A DNA stretch of 64,000 nucleotides from CAZLBC01 sp964557575 (GCA_964557575.1 CAZLBC010000003.1:1-64000), one strand, 5' to 3'. Positions 44,920 to 54,716 are shown, counted from the first letter of the stretch. Numbers and translations are program-made. The notes: a model not told the origin generated them from the letters alone.

Positions 44920-46284
44920 TCAGTCGAGATTCAGCGGTGTCGGGCACGGGAACTCGAGTATAACGGTTGTGCCCGCGCCTTCTTTCGATGTTACGTACAG
45001 TTCCCCCCCGTGTTCGAGCATCACTTCCCGCGAGTACGGCATCCCGATGCCCTTGCCGCCTATCTGGATTTCGTCCTGCTTGTCGGACGAGAGAGTGGGT
45101 GACTTTTTCCTGTCCTCGTATTCCTGCCGCCGGGGACTGTATCCCCAGAGGGTGATATAGGGTTGATGTTCGGGCGGTATGCCGACGCCGTCGTCGCGGA
45201 TTTCAAGCTGGGAGTATTTCCTTTTGCCGAGAAGTCCCTCTTTTTCAATCGATCGCACATTAAGCTTGATCGCGGCGGGGGGGTCGGGAATATCGTGTTT
45301 GTCGAGGGGTTTGACTATCCAGTTGCCGTTATCGCCCGGGAACATGTGCGAGCATGCCGCCAGGGAGTTGTTGAAAATCTCGCGGAACGACCACTCGATC
45401 CGCCGTATGTCCGCGCAGATTTCCGTCACGGGCTCGAAGTGAAAGTCGATATACCGTCTCTGGGGATGCGGTTTGCGTCTTGGGCCGACATATTCCAGTT
45501 GTGCCATGAGCCGCACGTTTTCAGCCGATCGCCAGAAACGATAGGGAACATAGGGCTGTCCCGTCTGCTGAAGTTTTTTCCGCTTGACGGCGATTCGGTA
45601 GGGATCGGCCTCGAGCATGTATTCCGCGAGCATCGATGTGGTTATTCTCGCGAGGTTCGTCCGGGGTTGAAGAAAACCGCTGGAGGTGTTCTCGGGGGAC
45701 TTCCGCCAGTGCAGCCCGACAAGATGAAGCATTTCGAGGATTCTGAGATTACGGGTATTGAGGCGGTACATGCCCGCGAGGAGTTCCTGGACGTCATCGC
45801 TTTTGATCATCGGCCCCGTGGCGGGGAGGGTCATGAGGATCGCTTCAAAGTTGCCGAAGTCGATAATGAGCTGCTTGAGCATCAGCGTGTAGTGTTTCTT
45901 GGAAAAGAGTATCTTGTCCCAGTAGGTGATCATGTCGTTGTCACCGAGGTGGTGTATCTTGTCGAAATAGTCCCTGAGCCGGTCACCATTCTGCTGGATA
46001 TTGGCAAGAACGTTCCGCTGTATTTCGGAATGAGTATGATTGACGAGAATATTGTCGAAGAGGCCGTTGAGTCTCTCGGCTTCCGCCTGGTATTCGTCGA
46101 GTCCCTTCCTGAGAATCGGCGTGATTCTTCGCAGGGCCTTGATCCACCCCTTTTTTCTCCTGTTTTTCATGCGGTGCCGTTCCAGCCAGGAAATGACGTG
46201 GGCGAAATCGCCGAGCGTTTTGAACTGCCACATTTTTCCGCGAGACCAGAAGACCAATTGAGTAACCTTCAGCAACGATATCAA
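44920..46284 (-). CDS. Cytosolic sensor histidine kinase-like protein
   Basis: 454 residues if it starts at the TTG/ATG-frame position 46284, or 437 from ATG 46233, which I consider equally possible. The long N-terminal half is helical with no membrane segment. The C-terminal HATPase_c domain has the N box (WSFREIFNNSLAAC), G1 (LEIRDDGVGIPPE), and G2 (GGKGIGMPYSREVMLEHGGE then LYVTSKEGAGTTVILEFP). A clear H-box with phospho-accepting histidine is not obvious, so it may be a divergent HisKA or an ATPase-only regulator. It is convergent in function to the orphan receiver 6 kb away, but a link is only speculation. Confidence 0.75.
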   Translation of the reverse strand: MISLLKVTQLVFWSRGKMWQFKTLGDFAHVISWLERHRMKNRRKKGWIKALRRITPILRKGLDEYQAEAERLNGLFDNILVNHTHSEIQRNVLANIQQNGDRLRDYFDKIHHLGDNDMITYWDKILFSKKHYTLMLKQLIIDFGNFEAILMTLPATGPMIKSDDVQELLAGMYRLNTRNLRILEMLHLVGLHWRKSPENTSSGFLQPRTNLARITTSMLAEYMLEADPYRIAVKRKKLQQTGQPYVPYRFWRSAENVRLMAQLEYVGPRRKPHPQRRYIDFHFEPVTEICADIRRIEWSFREIFNNSLAACSHMFPGDNGNWIVKPLDKHDIPDPPAAIKLNVRSIEKEGLLGKRKYSQLEIRDDGVGIPPEHQPYITLWGYSPRRQEYEDRKKSPTLSSDKQDEIQIGGKGIGMPYSREVMLEHGGELYVTSKEGAGTTVILEFPCPTPLNLD

Positions 46285-46598
46285 ATTCTGTTATAGTATA
46301 ATTCGATCTGCAACGGCAGCGATAGATTATCTTCGCATTGTCCGGTACATCCGCTTTTCATAAGTCTCTCGCTTGTAATATAGTACGCAAAATACTCATT
46401 GTCTACCTGCCGGTAACGGGTTTGGTAAAATCGTTTTGCGGATACCGTGATCCGGCGTTTTCGCGAATGCCCGTATTGCGCGGTCGACCGGCGGCGTGAA
46501 AACGATACCCGGCCGGTGCTTTGTATTTTCGTATTCTTTTAATATGGTATATTGGACACCATACACAAGAACAACGATAGTTTTCAACGAAGGAATTA
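46285..46598. other. Divergent promoter region between the kinase and secA
   Basis: 314 AT-rich bases with no gene. Near secA there is an inverted repeat TATGGT (46543-46548) and ACCATA (46558-46563). TTGTAT at about 46521 may be a -35 for secA, but spacing to a -10 is not convincing. Nothing else can be supported. Confidence 0.45.
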
Positions 46599-49500
46599 AT
46601 GCTTGCCGCGATAAAAAAGTTGTTTCTGAAGGTCATCGGCGGGTCGCGAAATGAACGCATCATAAAGGCCCGCATGAAGATCGTCCGGGAGGAAATCAAT
46701 CCCCTCGAGGATCGTATGCGCGCCCTCGATACCGAGGAGATGGCGGCCTGCAGCCGGGCGCTCAAGGAGCGACTGCAGAACGGGGAGAACCGCCGGGTCG
46801 TGCTGCCGGAGGCCTTTGCGCTGGTCCGGGAGGCCTCACGCCGCGCCCGGGATCACCGGCAGTTCGACGTGCAGTTGGCGGCCGGCATGATACTGGACGA
46901 GGGATGGGTCGCGGAGGAAGCGACCGGCGAGGGCAAGACCATCGCGTGCTACCCGGCCATTTACATGGCCTGGCTGGAAGGAATGAAGACACACCTGATC
47001 ACGGTAAACGACGTGCTGGTGAAACGGGACGCCGATTTCGCCGCGCCGGTCTTCGCATTGCTGGGTATGTCGGTCGGTTATATCGTTACCGAGATGTCCC
47101 CGTCCCAGAGAAAACCGATGTACGCGTGCGATCTTACGTACGGGACGAACAGCGAATTCGGATTCGATTACCTTCGTGATAACATGAAACTGTCGGTCGA
47201 GGAGCAGGTACAGGGCGGCCTGGAGTTCGCCATTGTCGACGAGGTCGACAGTATTCTCATCGACGAGGCGCGCACCCCGCTGATCATATCCGGCGGCGCG
47301 CACGGGGATATCAGCCGCTTCAAGAAGGCCGACGCCGTGGCGCGTGAACTGATACGGCGCAACCGTCCCCATGAAAACGGCAAGCGGGAAGTGGAGCGGC
47401 TGGAGCGGGAAATCAAGAGCCTCAACGGCGAACTGGGCAAGGCCGCGAAGGGCGCGGAGTCGGAGGCGATTCGCCGGCGGATCGAGGAGGCGGAACGATC
47501 CCTCGAAGAGGCGGAGCGCGCGCGGGACGAATGCACCCAGATGTACGAGGTGGAGCTGGACAAGAAATCGGTGCACATGACCCACGAGGGGGTGGGGGTT
47601 GCCCAGGACATCGCCGGCGTGGGCAGTTTTTACGTCGGGGCCAACATGGAGTGGCCGCACCTGATGGAGCAGGCCCTGCGGGCGCACCTCGTCTACGAGC
47701 GGGACAAGGAATACGTGGTCAAGGACGGGAACGTGGTGATCGTCGACGAATTCACCGGCCGGCTCCTTGAAGGGCGGCAGTGGTCGGACGGCCTGCACCA
47801 GGCGGTGGAAGCCAAGGAAAACGTGCGGGTGAAGGAAGAGACCCAGACCCTGGCCACCATTACTCTGCAAAACTTCTTCAATCTCTACGACAGGCTTGCG
47901 GGTATGACCGGGACCGCCATGACGGAGGCCGAGGAGTTCCAGAAGATATATTCCCTCGACTGCGCATCGGTACCGACCAACGAGCCGTGCATACGGGACG
48001 ACCGCGCCGACCTGATTTACGCGTCAAAGGCCGCGAAGTACAAGGCGATCGTCGAGGAGATAAGGTCCGTCAGTCACGACGAAGGCAGGCCGGTACTGGT
48101 GGGCACGACGAGCATCGAAAAATCCGAGCTGATATCCGACATGCTCCTGAAGCAGTACGGGATCGAGCACCAGGTGCTCAACGGCCGGGTCGAGAACGCG
48201 GCGCGGGAAAACGACATCGTCAAGAAGGCCGGCCGGCAGCATCCCGTCAAGCAGGGCAGCGCGAACATGGTGGGGACGGTCACGATCGCCACGAACATGG
48301 CCGGCCGCGGTACCGACATCAAGCTGGGGGAGGGGGTGGCGGCTATCGGGGGATTGCACATCGTGGGCACGGAACGCCACGAGTCGCGGCGCATCGACAA
48401 CCAGTTGCGGGGCCGCTCCGGCCGGCAGGGCGATCCCGGCTCCAGCAGGTTCTTTCTCTCGCTCGAAGACGATCTCATGTCGATCTTCGCCAGCGAGTTC
48501 ATGCTCAAGGTCCTCGGCAAGATGGGATTCAAGGGAGACGAGGTCATCGAGAGCAAGATGGTGTCCCGCGGTATAGAACGGGCACAGAAAAAGGTGGAGC
48601 AGAGAAATTTCGATATTCGCAAGAACCTGCTCGAGTACGACGAGGTGATGAATCATCAGCGCAAAAACCTCTACGGCATGCGCCAGCGGATACTGGAAGG
48701 CCAGGATCTGCAGGACCTCGTCAGGGGGTACGTCGAGGAGGCCGTTGACGAGGCCGTCGACAGCTACCTGGACGGGAATTACGCCCGGCGGTGCATTGCA
48801 GAATGGGCCGGCGGCGTGCTGCAGTTGAACGTCGATGAAGCCGATGTCGACGCCGACTCGCTCCAGGATCTGCCCGACCTAGAGCAGAAACTCCGGGGGA
48901 TGGCGTCAGACGAGGCGCAGGCGACCATTTCGATAACCCTCGGCGAGTACATGGACGAGTCGCTGGATCGGAAGCAGTGGGATTTCAAGGGGCTCAGCAA
49001 GTGGATGATGAGCCGCTTCGACGTGCAGGTCTCACAGAACCGCCTGCGCAAGATGGAGATTGCCGAGGTCGAGGAACTGCTGGCGGAAAAGGCCGAAGAA
49101 CAGATCGCCAAAACGGATTTCTCTCCGCTGGTCACGATGCTCGAAGATGACTTCGCCCGGAAGTCGCTGGCGGACTGGTTTTTCAACAAGTTCGACGCGA
49201 CGTTGGATCTCCGGGAACTCGCCGGTGAACAGGACGAGGTGCGAGCGTTTTTGCACGAAAAGGTCGAGCAGTTATACCGGCGGCGAACGATTGAGTATCC
49301 GGTCCAGACCGCCATCGACAGTACGATTGCCCAGGCGGGTACCGAGAATGTCTACGCGCTGGATAAGCTGGTCCGGTGGGCGAACCGAAAGTACGAGGCG
49401 GGTTTGTCACCGGAGGATCTGCAGGGCAGAAAGATCGCGGATGTCTACCGGCAATTGGTGGGTCTCTCCGAGGAATGGAACGCCGGGGACCGGCTGGAGC

Positions 49501-50111
49501 GGTGCGTGAGGGACGCCCTCGGCGCCGCACCGTCGCCGGACGAGGCCGCCGCGTTCTGCCGGCGGCGCTTTTATACCGACGCGAAGCCGGAATCACTGGG
49601 GCGGGACGGGGAGATTATCGACAACATTCTCCTGGCGGGCAGGCGGTTTTTGCGGCGGGAGATGTCAGAACTCGAGCGGGTGGTTCTGCTGCAGATTATC
49701 GACGCATCCTGGAAAGACCACCTCCTTGCGATGGATCATCTCAAGGGCTCGATCGGCCTGCGCGGTTTCGCCGAGCAGGATCCCAAGGTCGCCTACAAGC
49801 GGGAAGGCGGGCGCCTCTTCGACGACATGTTTTCGGGTATACGCGAAAAGGTCACCGATATGATCTTCCGGGTTCGCCTTTCCTCCGATTTTGAGATGGA
49901 AAGCGTGTACCAGATCACCGACCACGAGCACGAGTCGATGGCGGGTTACGATCACTTCCGCGACGAGCGGGACGCCGCGATGGCGGGCAAGGGGCCGAAG
50001 GCGGCGCCGATTACCCGGGATGAGCCCAAGGTGGGGCGCAACGATCCCTGTCCGTGCGGCAGCGGGAAGAAATACAAGAAATGCTGTATGAACAAGGCCG
50101 CGGCTGTGTAG
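46599..50111 (+). CDS. secA: Preprotein translocase SecA, enlarged form
   Basis: 1170 residues, versus about 830-950 in most bacteria. Motor ATPase of Sec export. The start ATG 46599 has AAGGAATTA. Walker A EATGEGKTIACYPAIY (about 107-122), DEVDSILIDEARTPLIISGG (Walker B), NFFNLYDRLAGMTGTA, TIATNMAGRGTDIKLGEG and QLRGRSGRQGDPGSSRFFLS are canonical. Extra sequence is a charged coiled-coil insertion at about residues 262-318 (REVERLEREIKSLNGELGKA) and an expanded helical scaffold of some 250 residues (about 740-1000) before the conserved ASWKDHLLAMDHLKGSIGLR. The C-terminal zinc SEC-C motif NDPCPCGSGKKYKKCC is intact. Large SecA proteins are known in planctomycetes. Confidence 0.96.
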   Translation: MLAAIKKLFLKVIGGSRNERIIKARMKIVREEINPLEDRMRALDTEEMAACSRALKERLQNGENRRVVLPEAFALVREASRRARDHRQFDVQLAAGMILDEGWVAEEATGEGKTIACYPAIYMAWLEGMKTHLITVNDVLVKRDADFAAPVFALLGMSVGYIVTEMSPSQRKPMYACDLTYGTNSEFGFDYLRDNMKLSVEEQVQGGLEFAIVDEVDSILIDEARTPLIISGGAHGDISRFKKADAVARELIRRNRPHENGKREVERLEREIKSLNGELGKAAKGAESEAIRRRIEEAERSLEEAERARDECTQMYEVELDKKSVHMTHEGVGVAQDIAGVGSFYVGANMEWPHLMEQALRAHLVYERDKEYVVKDGNVVIVDEFTGRLLEGRQWSDGLHQAVEAKENVRVKEETQTLATITLQNFFNLYDRLAGMTGTAMTEAEEFQKIYSLDCASVPTNEPCIRDDRADLIYASKAAKYKAIVEEIRSVSHDEGRPVLVGTTSIEKSELISDMLLKQYGIEHQVLNGRVENAARENDIVKKAGRQHPVKQGSANMVGTVTIATNMAGRGTDIKLGEGVAAIGGLHIVGTERHESRRIDNQLRGRSGRQGDPGSSRFFLSLEDDLMSIFASEFMLKVLGKMGFKGDEVIESKMVSRGIERAQKKVEQRNFDIRKNLLEYDEVMNHQRKNLYGMRQRILEGQDLQDLVRGYVEEAVDEAVDSYLDGNYARRCIAEWAGGVLQLNVDEADVDADSLQDLPDLEQKLRGMASDEAQATISITLGEYMDESLDRKQWDFKGLSKWMMSRFDVQVSQNRLRKMEIAEVEELLAEKAEEQIAKTDFSPLVTMLEDDFARKSLADWFFNKFDATLDLRELAGEQDEVRAFLHEKVEQLYRRRTIEYPVQTAIDSTIAQAGTENVYALDKLVRWANRKYEAGLSPEDLQGRKIADVYRQLVGLSEEWNAGDRLERCVRDALGAAPSPDEAAAFCRRRFYTDAKPESLGRDGEIIDNILLAGRRFLRREMSELERVVLLQIIDASWKDHLLAMDHLKGSIGLRGFAEQDPKVAYKREGGRLFDDMFSGIREKVTDMIFRVRLSSDFEMESVYQITDHEHESMAGYDHFRDERDAAMAGKGPKAAPITRDEPKVGRNDPCPCGSGKKYKKCCMNKAAAV

Positions 50112-50120
50112 GGTGGTGAC

Positions 50121-50750
50121 GTGTTCAGACGATTGCGCAGAAAGATCAAGAGACGGCTGTCGATTGCCCGGAGAAAGCTGATCGAGCCCCCGATGCCCGA
50201 AAATGAGGACGGGCGGGTCCTGGTGCACATCGGGTGCGGCAGGATTAACGCGCCGGGATTTATCAATATCGATGCGGTGGCCCTGGCTCACGTCCACATA
50301 CCCACCGACGATATCGCGGATCTTTCGTGCTTTGCCGACCGAACCGTTGATCTCGTGTACATGTGTCACGTGCTCGAACACGTCAGGCGCCCCGTCCTGG
50401 GATTGGTCCTGAAAGAGATTCACCGAATACTGAAACCGGGCGGCGTCCTGCGGCTTTCCGTCCCCGACTTCGATCGCCTCGTGGATATCTATCAGGCCGC
50501 GGGCCGGAATATCGAGAAGATCTCCCGCCAGTTGATGGGAGGACAGGACGATGAATACAATATTCACTACTGCGTGTTCAACCGCCCCCGGCTGTCGGGA
50601 TTGCTGAATGAGGCGGGTTTCCCGGAGATACGGGAATGGGATCCCCGGGATTGCCGCGATCACGATTTCAAGGACAAGGCCGACCGGCACCTGGCCGTCG
50701 ACGGGGAGAAACGTCCGATCAGCCTGAATCTCGAGGCGGTGAAGGGATAA
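50121..50750 (+). CDS. SAM-dependent methyltransferase (class I)
   Basis: 209 residues from GTG 50121, nine bases after secA. SAM-binding motif VHIGCGRINAPGFINID, then DIADLSCFADRTVDLVYMCH and VLEHVRRPVLGLVLKEIHRI with KPGGVLRLSVPDFDRLV (motif post-III). Proteins of this class next to glycosyltransferases often modify sugars of surface polysaccharide. The next gene, a glycosyltransferase, begins 33 bases on, so a shared glycan pathway is likely. The basic N-terminus (RRLRRKIKRRL) may bind the membrane surface. Confidence 0.85.
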   Translation: MFRRLRRKIKRRLSIARRKLIEPPMPENEDGRVLVHIGCGRINAPGFINIDAVALAHVHIPTDDIADLSCFADRTVDLVYMCHVLEHVRRPVLGLVLKEIHRILKPGGVLRLSVPDFDRLVDIYQAAGRNIEKISRQLMGGQDDEYNIHYCVFNRPRLSGLLNEAGFPEIREWDPRDCRDHDFKDKADRHLAVDGEKRPISLNLEAVKG

Positions 50751-50783
50751 TACCGTCCGGTTCCGTGTCTGACGGCAGGGTGT

Positions 50784-51773
50784 ATGCCGCGTATGAAATT
50801 ACTGGTGTTGACCAATAATCCCGAGCGGGCGAGTTTCAGGCAGCGGGTCGGTGTCTATGTCGACCTGTTCGAGCGCAGCGGGATCTCCTGCGAGATCGCG
50901 ACCCTCTCCCGCGGTCGCAAGCGACGCGGTATCCTCCGCGGCGCGGCGGCATTCGACGGGGTGTTCCTGCACAAGAAGGGCCTGAATCCGTTCGACGCCC
51001 GCCGCCTGCGACGGTATGCCCGGCGGATCATTTATAATTTCGACGACGCGGTGTACTGCAGCCCCGCGCGACCCGAACAGTACAGCCGGGCCCATGCCGT
51101 CCCGTTTCGCCGAAGCGTATCGATTGCCGACATGATTATCTGCGGGAGCGACTATCTTGCGCACCGCGCCCGTCCCTACAATGCGAACGTAAAGGTACTT
51201 CCCCTCGGGCTGGATATCTCCGCGTACGATCCCGCGGCTTTCCGTGAGGAAGGAGGGCCGGTCAGGCTGGTCTGGATCGGCAGCCGCAGCACGCTCGGTT
51301 ACCTCGAAGAAATACGGGATGTCATCGAGGAGATCGGCGCGCGAACGGACAACGTGCGCGTGAGGATCATTTGCGATACATTTACGCGGTTCGATGCCCT
51401 GGCGGTCGAGGAGCGGGTCTGGACCCGGGGGAGCCGCGGGGCCGACCTCGCCGCCTGCGATATCGGTCTCGCCCCGCTGCCCGATCAGCCGTTTACCCGC
51501 GGCAAGTGCAGTTTCAAGGTCCTCGAGTATTCGGCATCCGGCCTGGCGGTCGTCGCGTCACCCGTCGGGACGAACGCCGACCATGTTCGCGACGGCGTCA
51601 CCGGCTACCTGGCCGCCGACAGGCGCGAGTGGGTGGACCGGTGCCTGCAGTTGATAACCGACGCTGCCCTCCGGCGGGACATGGGGCGCGCGGGCCGGGC
51701 ACTGGCCGCGGAACACGATATCGAACGGGTCGGCGCGCGGTTCGTGGAACTGCTCAGGGAGTGCCTCGCCTGA
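50784..51773 (+). CDS. Family 4-type glycosyltransferase
   Basis: 329 residues. ATG 50784 (a second in-frame ATG at 50793 is possible). GT-B fold: N-terminal MKLLVLTNNPERASFRQRVG, a middle YNFDDAVYCSP and DMIICGSDYLAHRARPYN, the linker VKVLPLGLDISAYDP, and the C-terminal VRLVWIGSRSTLGYLEEI with the donor-site KCSFKVLEYSASGLAVVASP, where the glutamate is the usual nucleotide-sugar contact. Donor and acceptor unknown. Same strand as the methyltransferase and likely co-transcribed. Confidence 0.88.
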   Translation: MPRMKLLVLTNNPERASFRQRVGVYVDLFERSGISCEIATLSRGRKRRGILRGAAAFDGVFLHKKGLNPFDARRLRRYARRIIYNFDDAVYCSPARPEQYSRAHAVPFRRSVSIADMIICGSDYLAHRARPYNANVKVLPLGLDISAYDPAAFREEGGPVRLVWIGSRSTLGYLEEIRDVIEEIGARTDNVRVRIICDTFTRFDALAVEERVWTRGSRGADLAACDIGLAPLPDQPFTRGKCSFKVLEYSASGLAVVASPVGTNADHVRDGVTGYLAADRREWVDRCLQLITDAALRRDMGRAGRALAAEHDIERVGARFVELLRECLA

Positions 51774-51810
51774 CGGCCGGCGTACCCGGTTTGCCGCGGG
51801 GTCAGCATTT

Positions 51811-53106
51811 CTACCATGCGGGGGGATCGGCAAGGCGATACAGCATTTCCCCCGCCCGGGGGACGCAGAGAATCCCCTCGTGTTCCCGCCCGGACCAGTC
51901 TGCCGGATCGATCGACGCCGGATCGCGGTACCCGAGATTGATGCGATTGCATACCTGCTCCGGTATACCCGTGGCGAGGGTTACCCGTATCCGCGATCTC
52001 TCGGTCTTGTTCTCCCAGGTGCCGATGCCGCGGACGTGCGTGCTGTGTGCCAGGACGCCCCAGGGATAGTCCCGGTACCGGTCCCACTGCGCCGTAAAAA
52101 ATGGCAGGCTGTGGTACCCGATCTCCTTGATGAGATCGCCGTGCGCCGAGGAAATGGTTTCAATGTGCGGGGCGTAAATGGTCAGTTCGCCGCCGTCGGC
52201 GACGACGCACTCGAGCTTGTACATGCACTTCGCGCCCACCCAGAGCTCGTCGTACATCTCCGGGGCGCAGCTCAACACCGACGTAAACGGTTTGCGCTCG
52301 GTAATGATGTGGGTTTCGGCGGACAGGTCGGCCGCCGCCGACCAGCTGTCCTTGACGGGGCCGAAAAACAGGCCCCGCAGTTCGTCGTGCCCCCTGACGA
52401 CCATGGACAGCGCGTAGGTTTCGACCCGTCCGGCCAGGAATCCCGCCGCCGCGTGGAGCATGGCGCGAACCGGCGTTTCTTTTACCCCGATCATTTTCGG
52501 AATGGTGATCAGGGCGCCGAGCCAGTGGAAAAAATTCAACAGCTCCGGGCCGCACACGCCGGGGAAGAAGTACTTCGCCCCTCCCGAGAATCCCACCACC
52601 TCGTGCGGAAAGACCGGCCCCGCGATGATCACCGTGTCGTAGTCCGGCACCCGCCGGTTGATCGTCACGTCTATATCCCGGGCAAAAGACCGGTATTCGG
52701 CGGGGAGGTACGATGCGACCTGTTCGCGGCTGAAAGAGCCGATTGTCGCCAGGGCGGCCGGGTTGTCCCACTCGTGGTTGTATATCCGGCACCCCGGAAG
52801 CACGCGGTCTCGTTCGCCGGATGCGATTCCGAGCAGCCGGTCGATTGCCTCGTCGTCCATGGGAGGGTGCGTGCCGAGGGCGATCAGGATATCGAGCGAC
52901 GCTGCCCGGGGGCTGATCGCCGCGTGCAGGGTCCGGATCACTGCCGGCAGCGGGCAGGATCTCGTCGCGTCGGGGATAATGACCAGGACCTTTTCCCCGT
53001 CCGGTGCTATTCGTTCAACAGCCGCCTGAACGACGTCCGCCATGTCTTCGATACCGATGCCGCCTTCTTCCCGGGCAGCCGTCTGTGCAATCACGTGTTC
53101 ATTCAT
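51811..53106 (-). CDS. LarA-like nickel-pincer racemase homologue
   Basis: 431 residues. DUF2088/LarA family: IIPDATRSCPLPAVIRTL corresponds to the PD.TR substrate segment, IALGTHPPMDDEAIDRLLG to the histidine loop, and PHEVVGFSGGAKYFFPGVCG carries the GGAK lysine that binds the nickel-pincer nucleotide, with nearby histidines. LarA racemises lactate; many homologues epimerise other 2-hydroxyacids, so the substrate is open. The cofactor-making genes larB, larC and larE are not in the window. It is a single minus-strand gene between two plus-strand blocks. Confidence 0.85.
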   Translation of the reverse strand: MNEHVIAQTAAREEGGIGIEDMADVVQAAVERIAPDGEKVLVIIPDATRSCPLPAVIRTLHAAISPRAASLDILIALGTHPPMDDEAIDRLLGIASGERDRVLPGCRIYNHEWDNPAALATIGSFSREQVASYLPAEYRSFARDIDVTINRRVPDYDTVIIAGPVFPHEVVGFSGGAKYFFPGVCGPELLNFFHWLGALITIPKMIGVKETPVRAMLHAAAGFLAGRVETYALSMVVRGHDELRGLFFGPVKDSWSAAADLSAETHIITERKPFTSVLSCAPEMYDELWVGAKCMYKLECVVADGGELTIYAPHIETISSAHGDLIKEIGYHSLPFFTAQWDRYRDYPWGVLAHSTHVRGIGTWENKTERSRIRVTLATGIPEQVCNRINLGYRDPASIDPADWSGREHEGILCVPRAGEMLYRLADPPAW

Positions 53107-53266
53107 TATGTCGACCTCGTTGTATTCATCTCTGTATCATACAAGGCATTTTATGCAAAATCACTTTGCCATTCTTTTTCCCGCACGTACAATTTGAACA
53201 ACAGGCGCGGATCGCTCCGAGGGGATTCGCGGTTTGCCGGCTCCGTTCAGTCGAGGAGAGCGAGTG

Positions 53267-53761
53267 ATGACGTGCCCCGTGGCGGGTTCTGTGCTATTGG
53301 GATGGGAGTGGGGGATGTCCTTGAACCTCACCCTGCTCTTGCTCGCAGTCATACTGATGCTGATCGACTTTTTCTTTCAAACCGATATTCCCACCCATAT
53401 TGCTTACATGATCCTGGCGTTTCTGATCGCGCGGAACGTGGATCTCCATATCATGTACCGTGTAATCATCGGGGTCTGTGCGTGGGGCGCCATTGTTGCG
53501 TTCCACTACCTGGTGTGGCGATCCGTGGTTCAGACGGTCACCAACACGCTGATTGCTCCCGACCGGTACAAATCCGGCGCCGACGGCCTCGTCGGTCGCG
53601 CCGGGACTATCGAAGAAATACATGGAGTGAAAATGCTTCGGGTCAGGGGCGATTTCTGGGCATGCAGCAATATCGAGGATTTTTCCGATGGAGACAAGGT
53701 CGAGGTTACCGCCGTTGCAGACGGCGTGTTGACCGCGAAAATTCAGGAAAGGAGCCAGTGA
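53267..53761 (+). CDS. NfeD-like membrane protein
   Basis: 164 residues from ATG 53267, with GAGGAGAG upstream; ATG 53315 is an alternative. Two or three N-terminal membrane helices (LTLLLLAVILMLIDFFF, HIAYMILAFLIARNV, VIIGVCAWGAIVAFHYLVW) lead to a C-terminal OB-fold (GLVGRAGTIEEIHGVKMLRV then GDFWACSNIEDFSDGDKVEV). NfeD proteins partner stomatin/SPFH proteins in membrane microdomains, and the SPFH gene follows after one base. The signal-like start may instead be a first membrane helix. Confidence 0.87.
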   Translation: MTCPVAGSVLLGWEWGMSLNLTLLLLAVILMLIDFFFQTDIPTHIAYMILAFLIARNVDLHIMYRVIIGVCAWGAIVAFHYLVWRSVVQTVTNTLIAPDRYKSGADGLVGRAGTIEEIHGVKMLRVRGDFWACSNIEDFSDGDKVEVTAVADGVLTAKIQERSQ

Positions 53762-53762
53762 T

Positions 53763-54716
53763 ATGGGTATTTTTTACACGGTCCCTCAATCGCATTGCGT
53801 CATAGTCGAGCGATTCGGAAAGTTTGCCAGGATCCAGAGAGAGGGTATACGGTTCAAGCTTCCCTGGATGGAAAAGGTCAGGTACGTCCATGACTGGGGT
53901 GATATAGCCAACAAGAAAGGCTACCAGATCGAACTGACCGAACAGCAGCTTGACACGCCCAAGCGCAGGTGCCACACGAAGGACAATGCCGCGATCACGG
54001 TAAACGCCATTATCTACTGGAGGATCACGGATCCGCGGAAGGCCCTCTACGAGGTGGATGTGCTCCCCAACGCCATGCGGGAAGTCGCGCTGAATTCGCT
54101 TCGGTCAAACGTCGGCAACGAGAACCTCGACGCCATACTGACCGAGCGGGAGCACTTGAATGAAAAGATAGCGCTCGAACTTTCGGAAACGGCCGAAAAG
54201 TGGGGTGTTCAGTTCACCCGTGTTGAAATCCAGGAAATAGAAACCGACGAGGAAACCTCCCGGGCGATGCGGCAGCAGATGGATGCCGAGCGCGAACGCC
54301 GTTCGATGGTTGCGCGGGCCGAGGGACAGGCCGAAGCCGAGGTCAAGGTTGCCGAGGCGGAAAAAAATGCGGCGATAATCAGGGCGGAAGGCCACGCCAA
54401 GGCCCTCGAGATTATCGGCCATGCCGAGCAGCAGTATCTCATGACAATCGGCATGGGGGTCGCCGACGACCAGGCCGCCAAGCTCCTGATGGCGCAGAAG
54501 TACATCGAGGGGTTTGAAAAGATCAGCCAGAGTCCGGCAAACAAGGTGTTCCTGCCGAATAACTTCTCGGCGCTTTTTTCGTTCCCCACTGATATGGGCG
54601 GCGGTGATGCCCAGCCGTCACCGCCCCGACGGCCGCGACCGAGAGATGAGGAACTCGACGACGAGCAGCCGCACTTCGAGGATGACGATTACGAGCCGGA
54701 AGGCGAGGAGGTGTAG
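53763..54716 (+). CDS. SPFH/stomatin-family protein
   Basis: 317 residues. Lacks a strong membrane helix at the start but has the stomatin core: GIFYTVPQSHCVIVERFGKF, KLPWMEKVRYVHDW, TKDNAAITVNAIIYWRITDP, MREVALNSLRSNVGNENLDA, then a long coiled-coil (ERRSMVARAEGQAEAEVKVA) and a C-terminal acidic, disordered tail. It oligomerises on the inner membrane with NfeD. The pair is followed by a terminator, so the two genes form an operon. Confidence 0.92.
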   Translation: MGIFYTVPQSHCVIVERFGKFARIQREGIRFKLPWMEKVRYVHDWGDIANKKGYQIELTEQQLDTPKRRCHTKDNAAITVNAIIYWRITDPRKALYEVDVLPNAMREVALNSLRSNVGNENLDAILTEREHLNEKIALELSETAEKWGVQFTRVEIQEIETDEETSRAMRQQMDAERERRSMVARAEGQAEAEVKVAEAEKNAAIIRAEGHAKALEIIGHAEQQYLMTIGMGVADDQAAKLLMAQKYIEGFEKISQSPANKVFLPNNFSALFSFPTDMGGGDAQPSPPRRPRPRDEELDDEQPHFEDDDYEPEGEEV

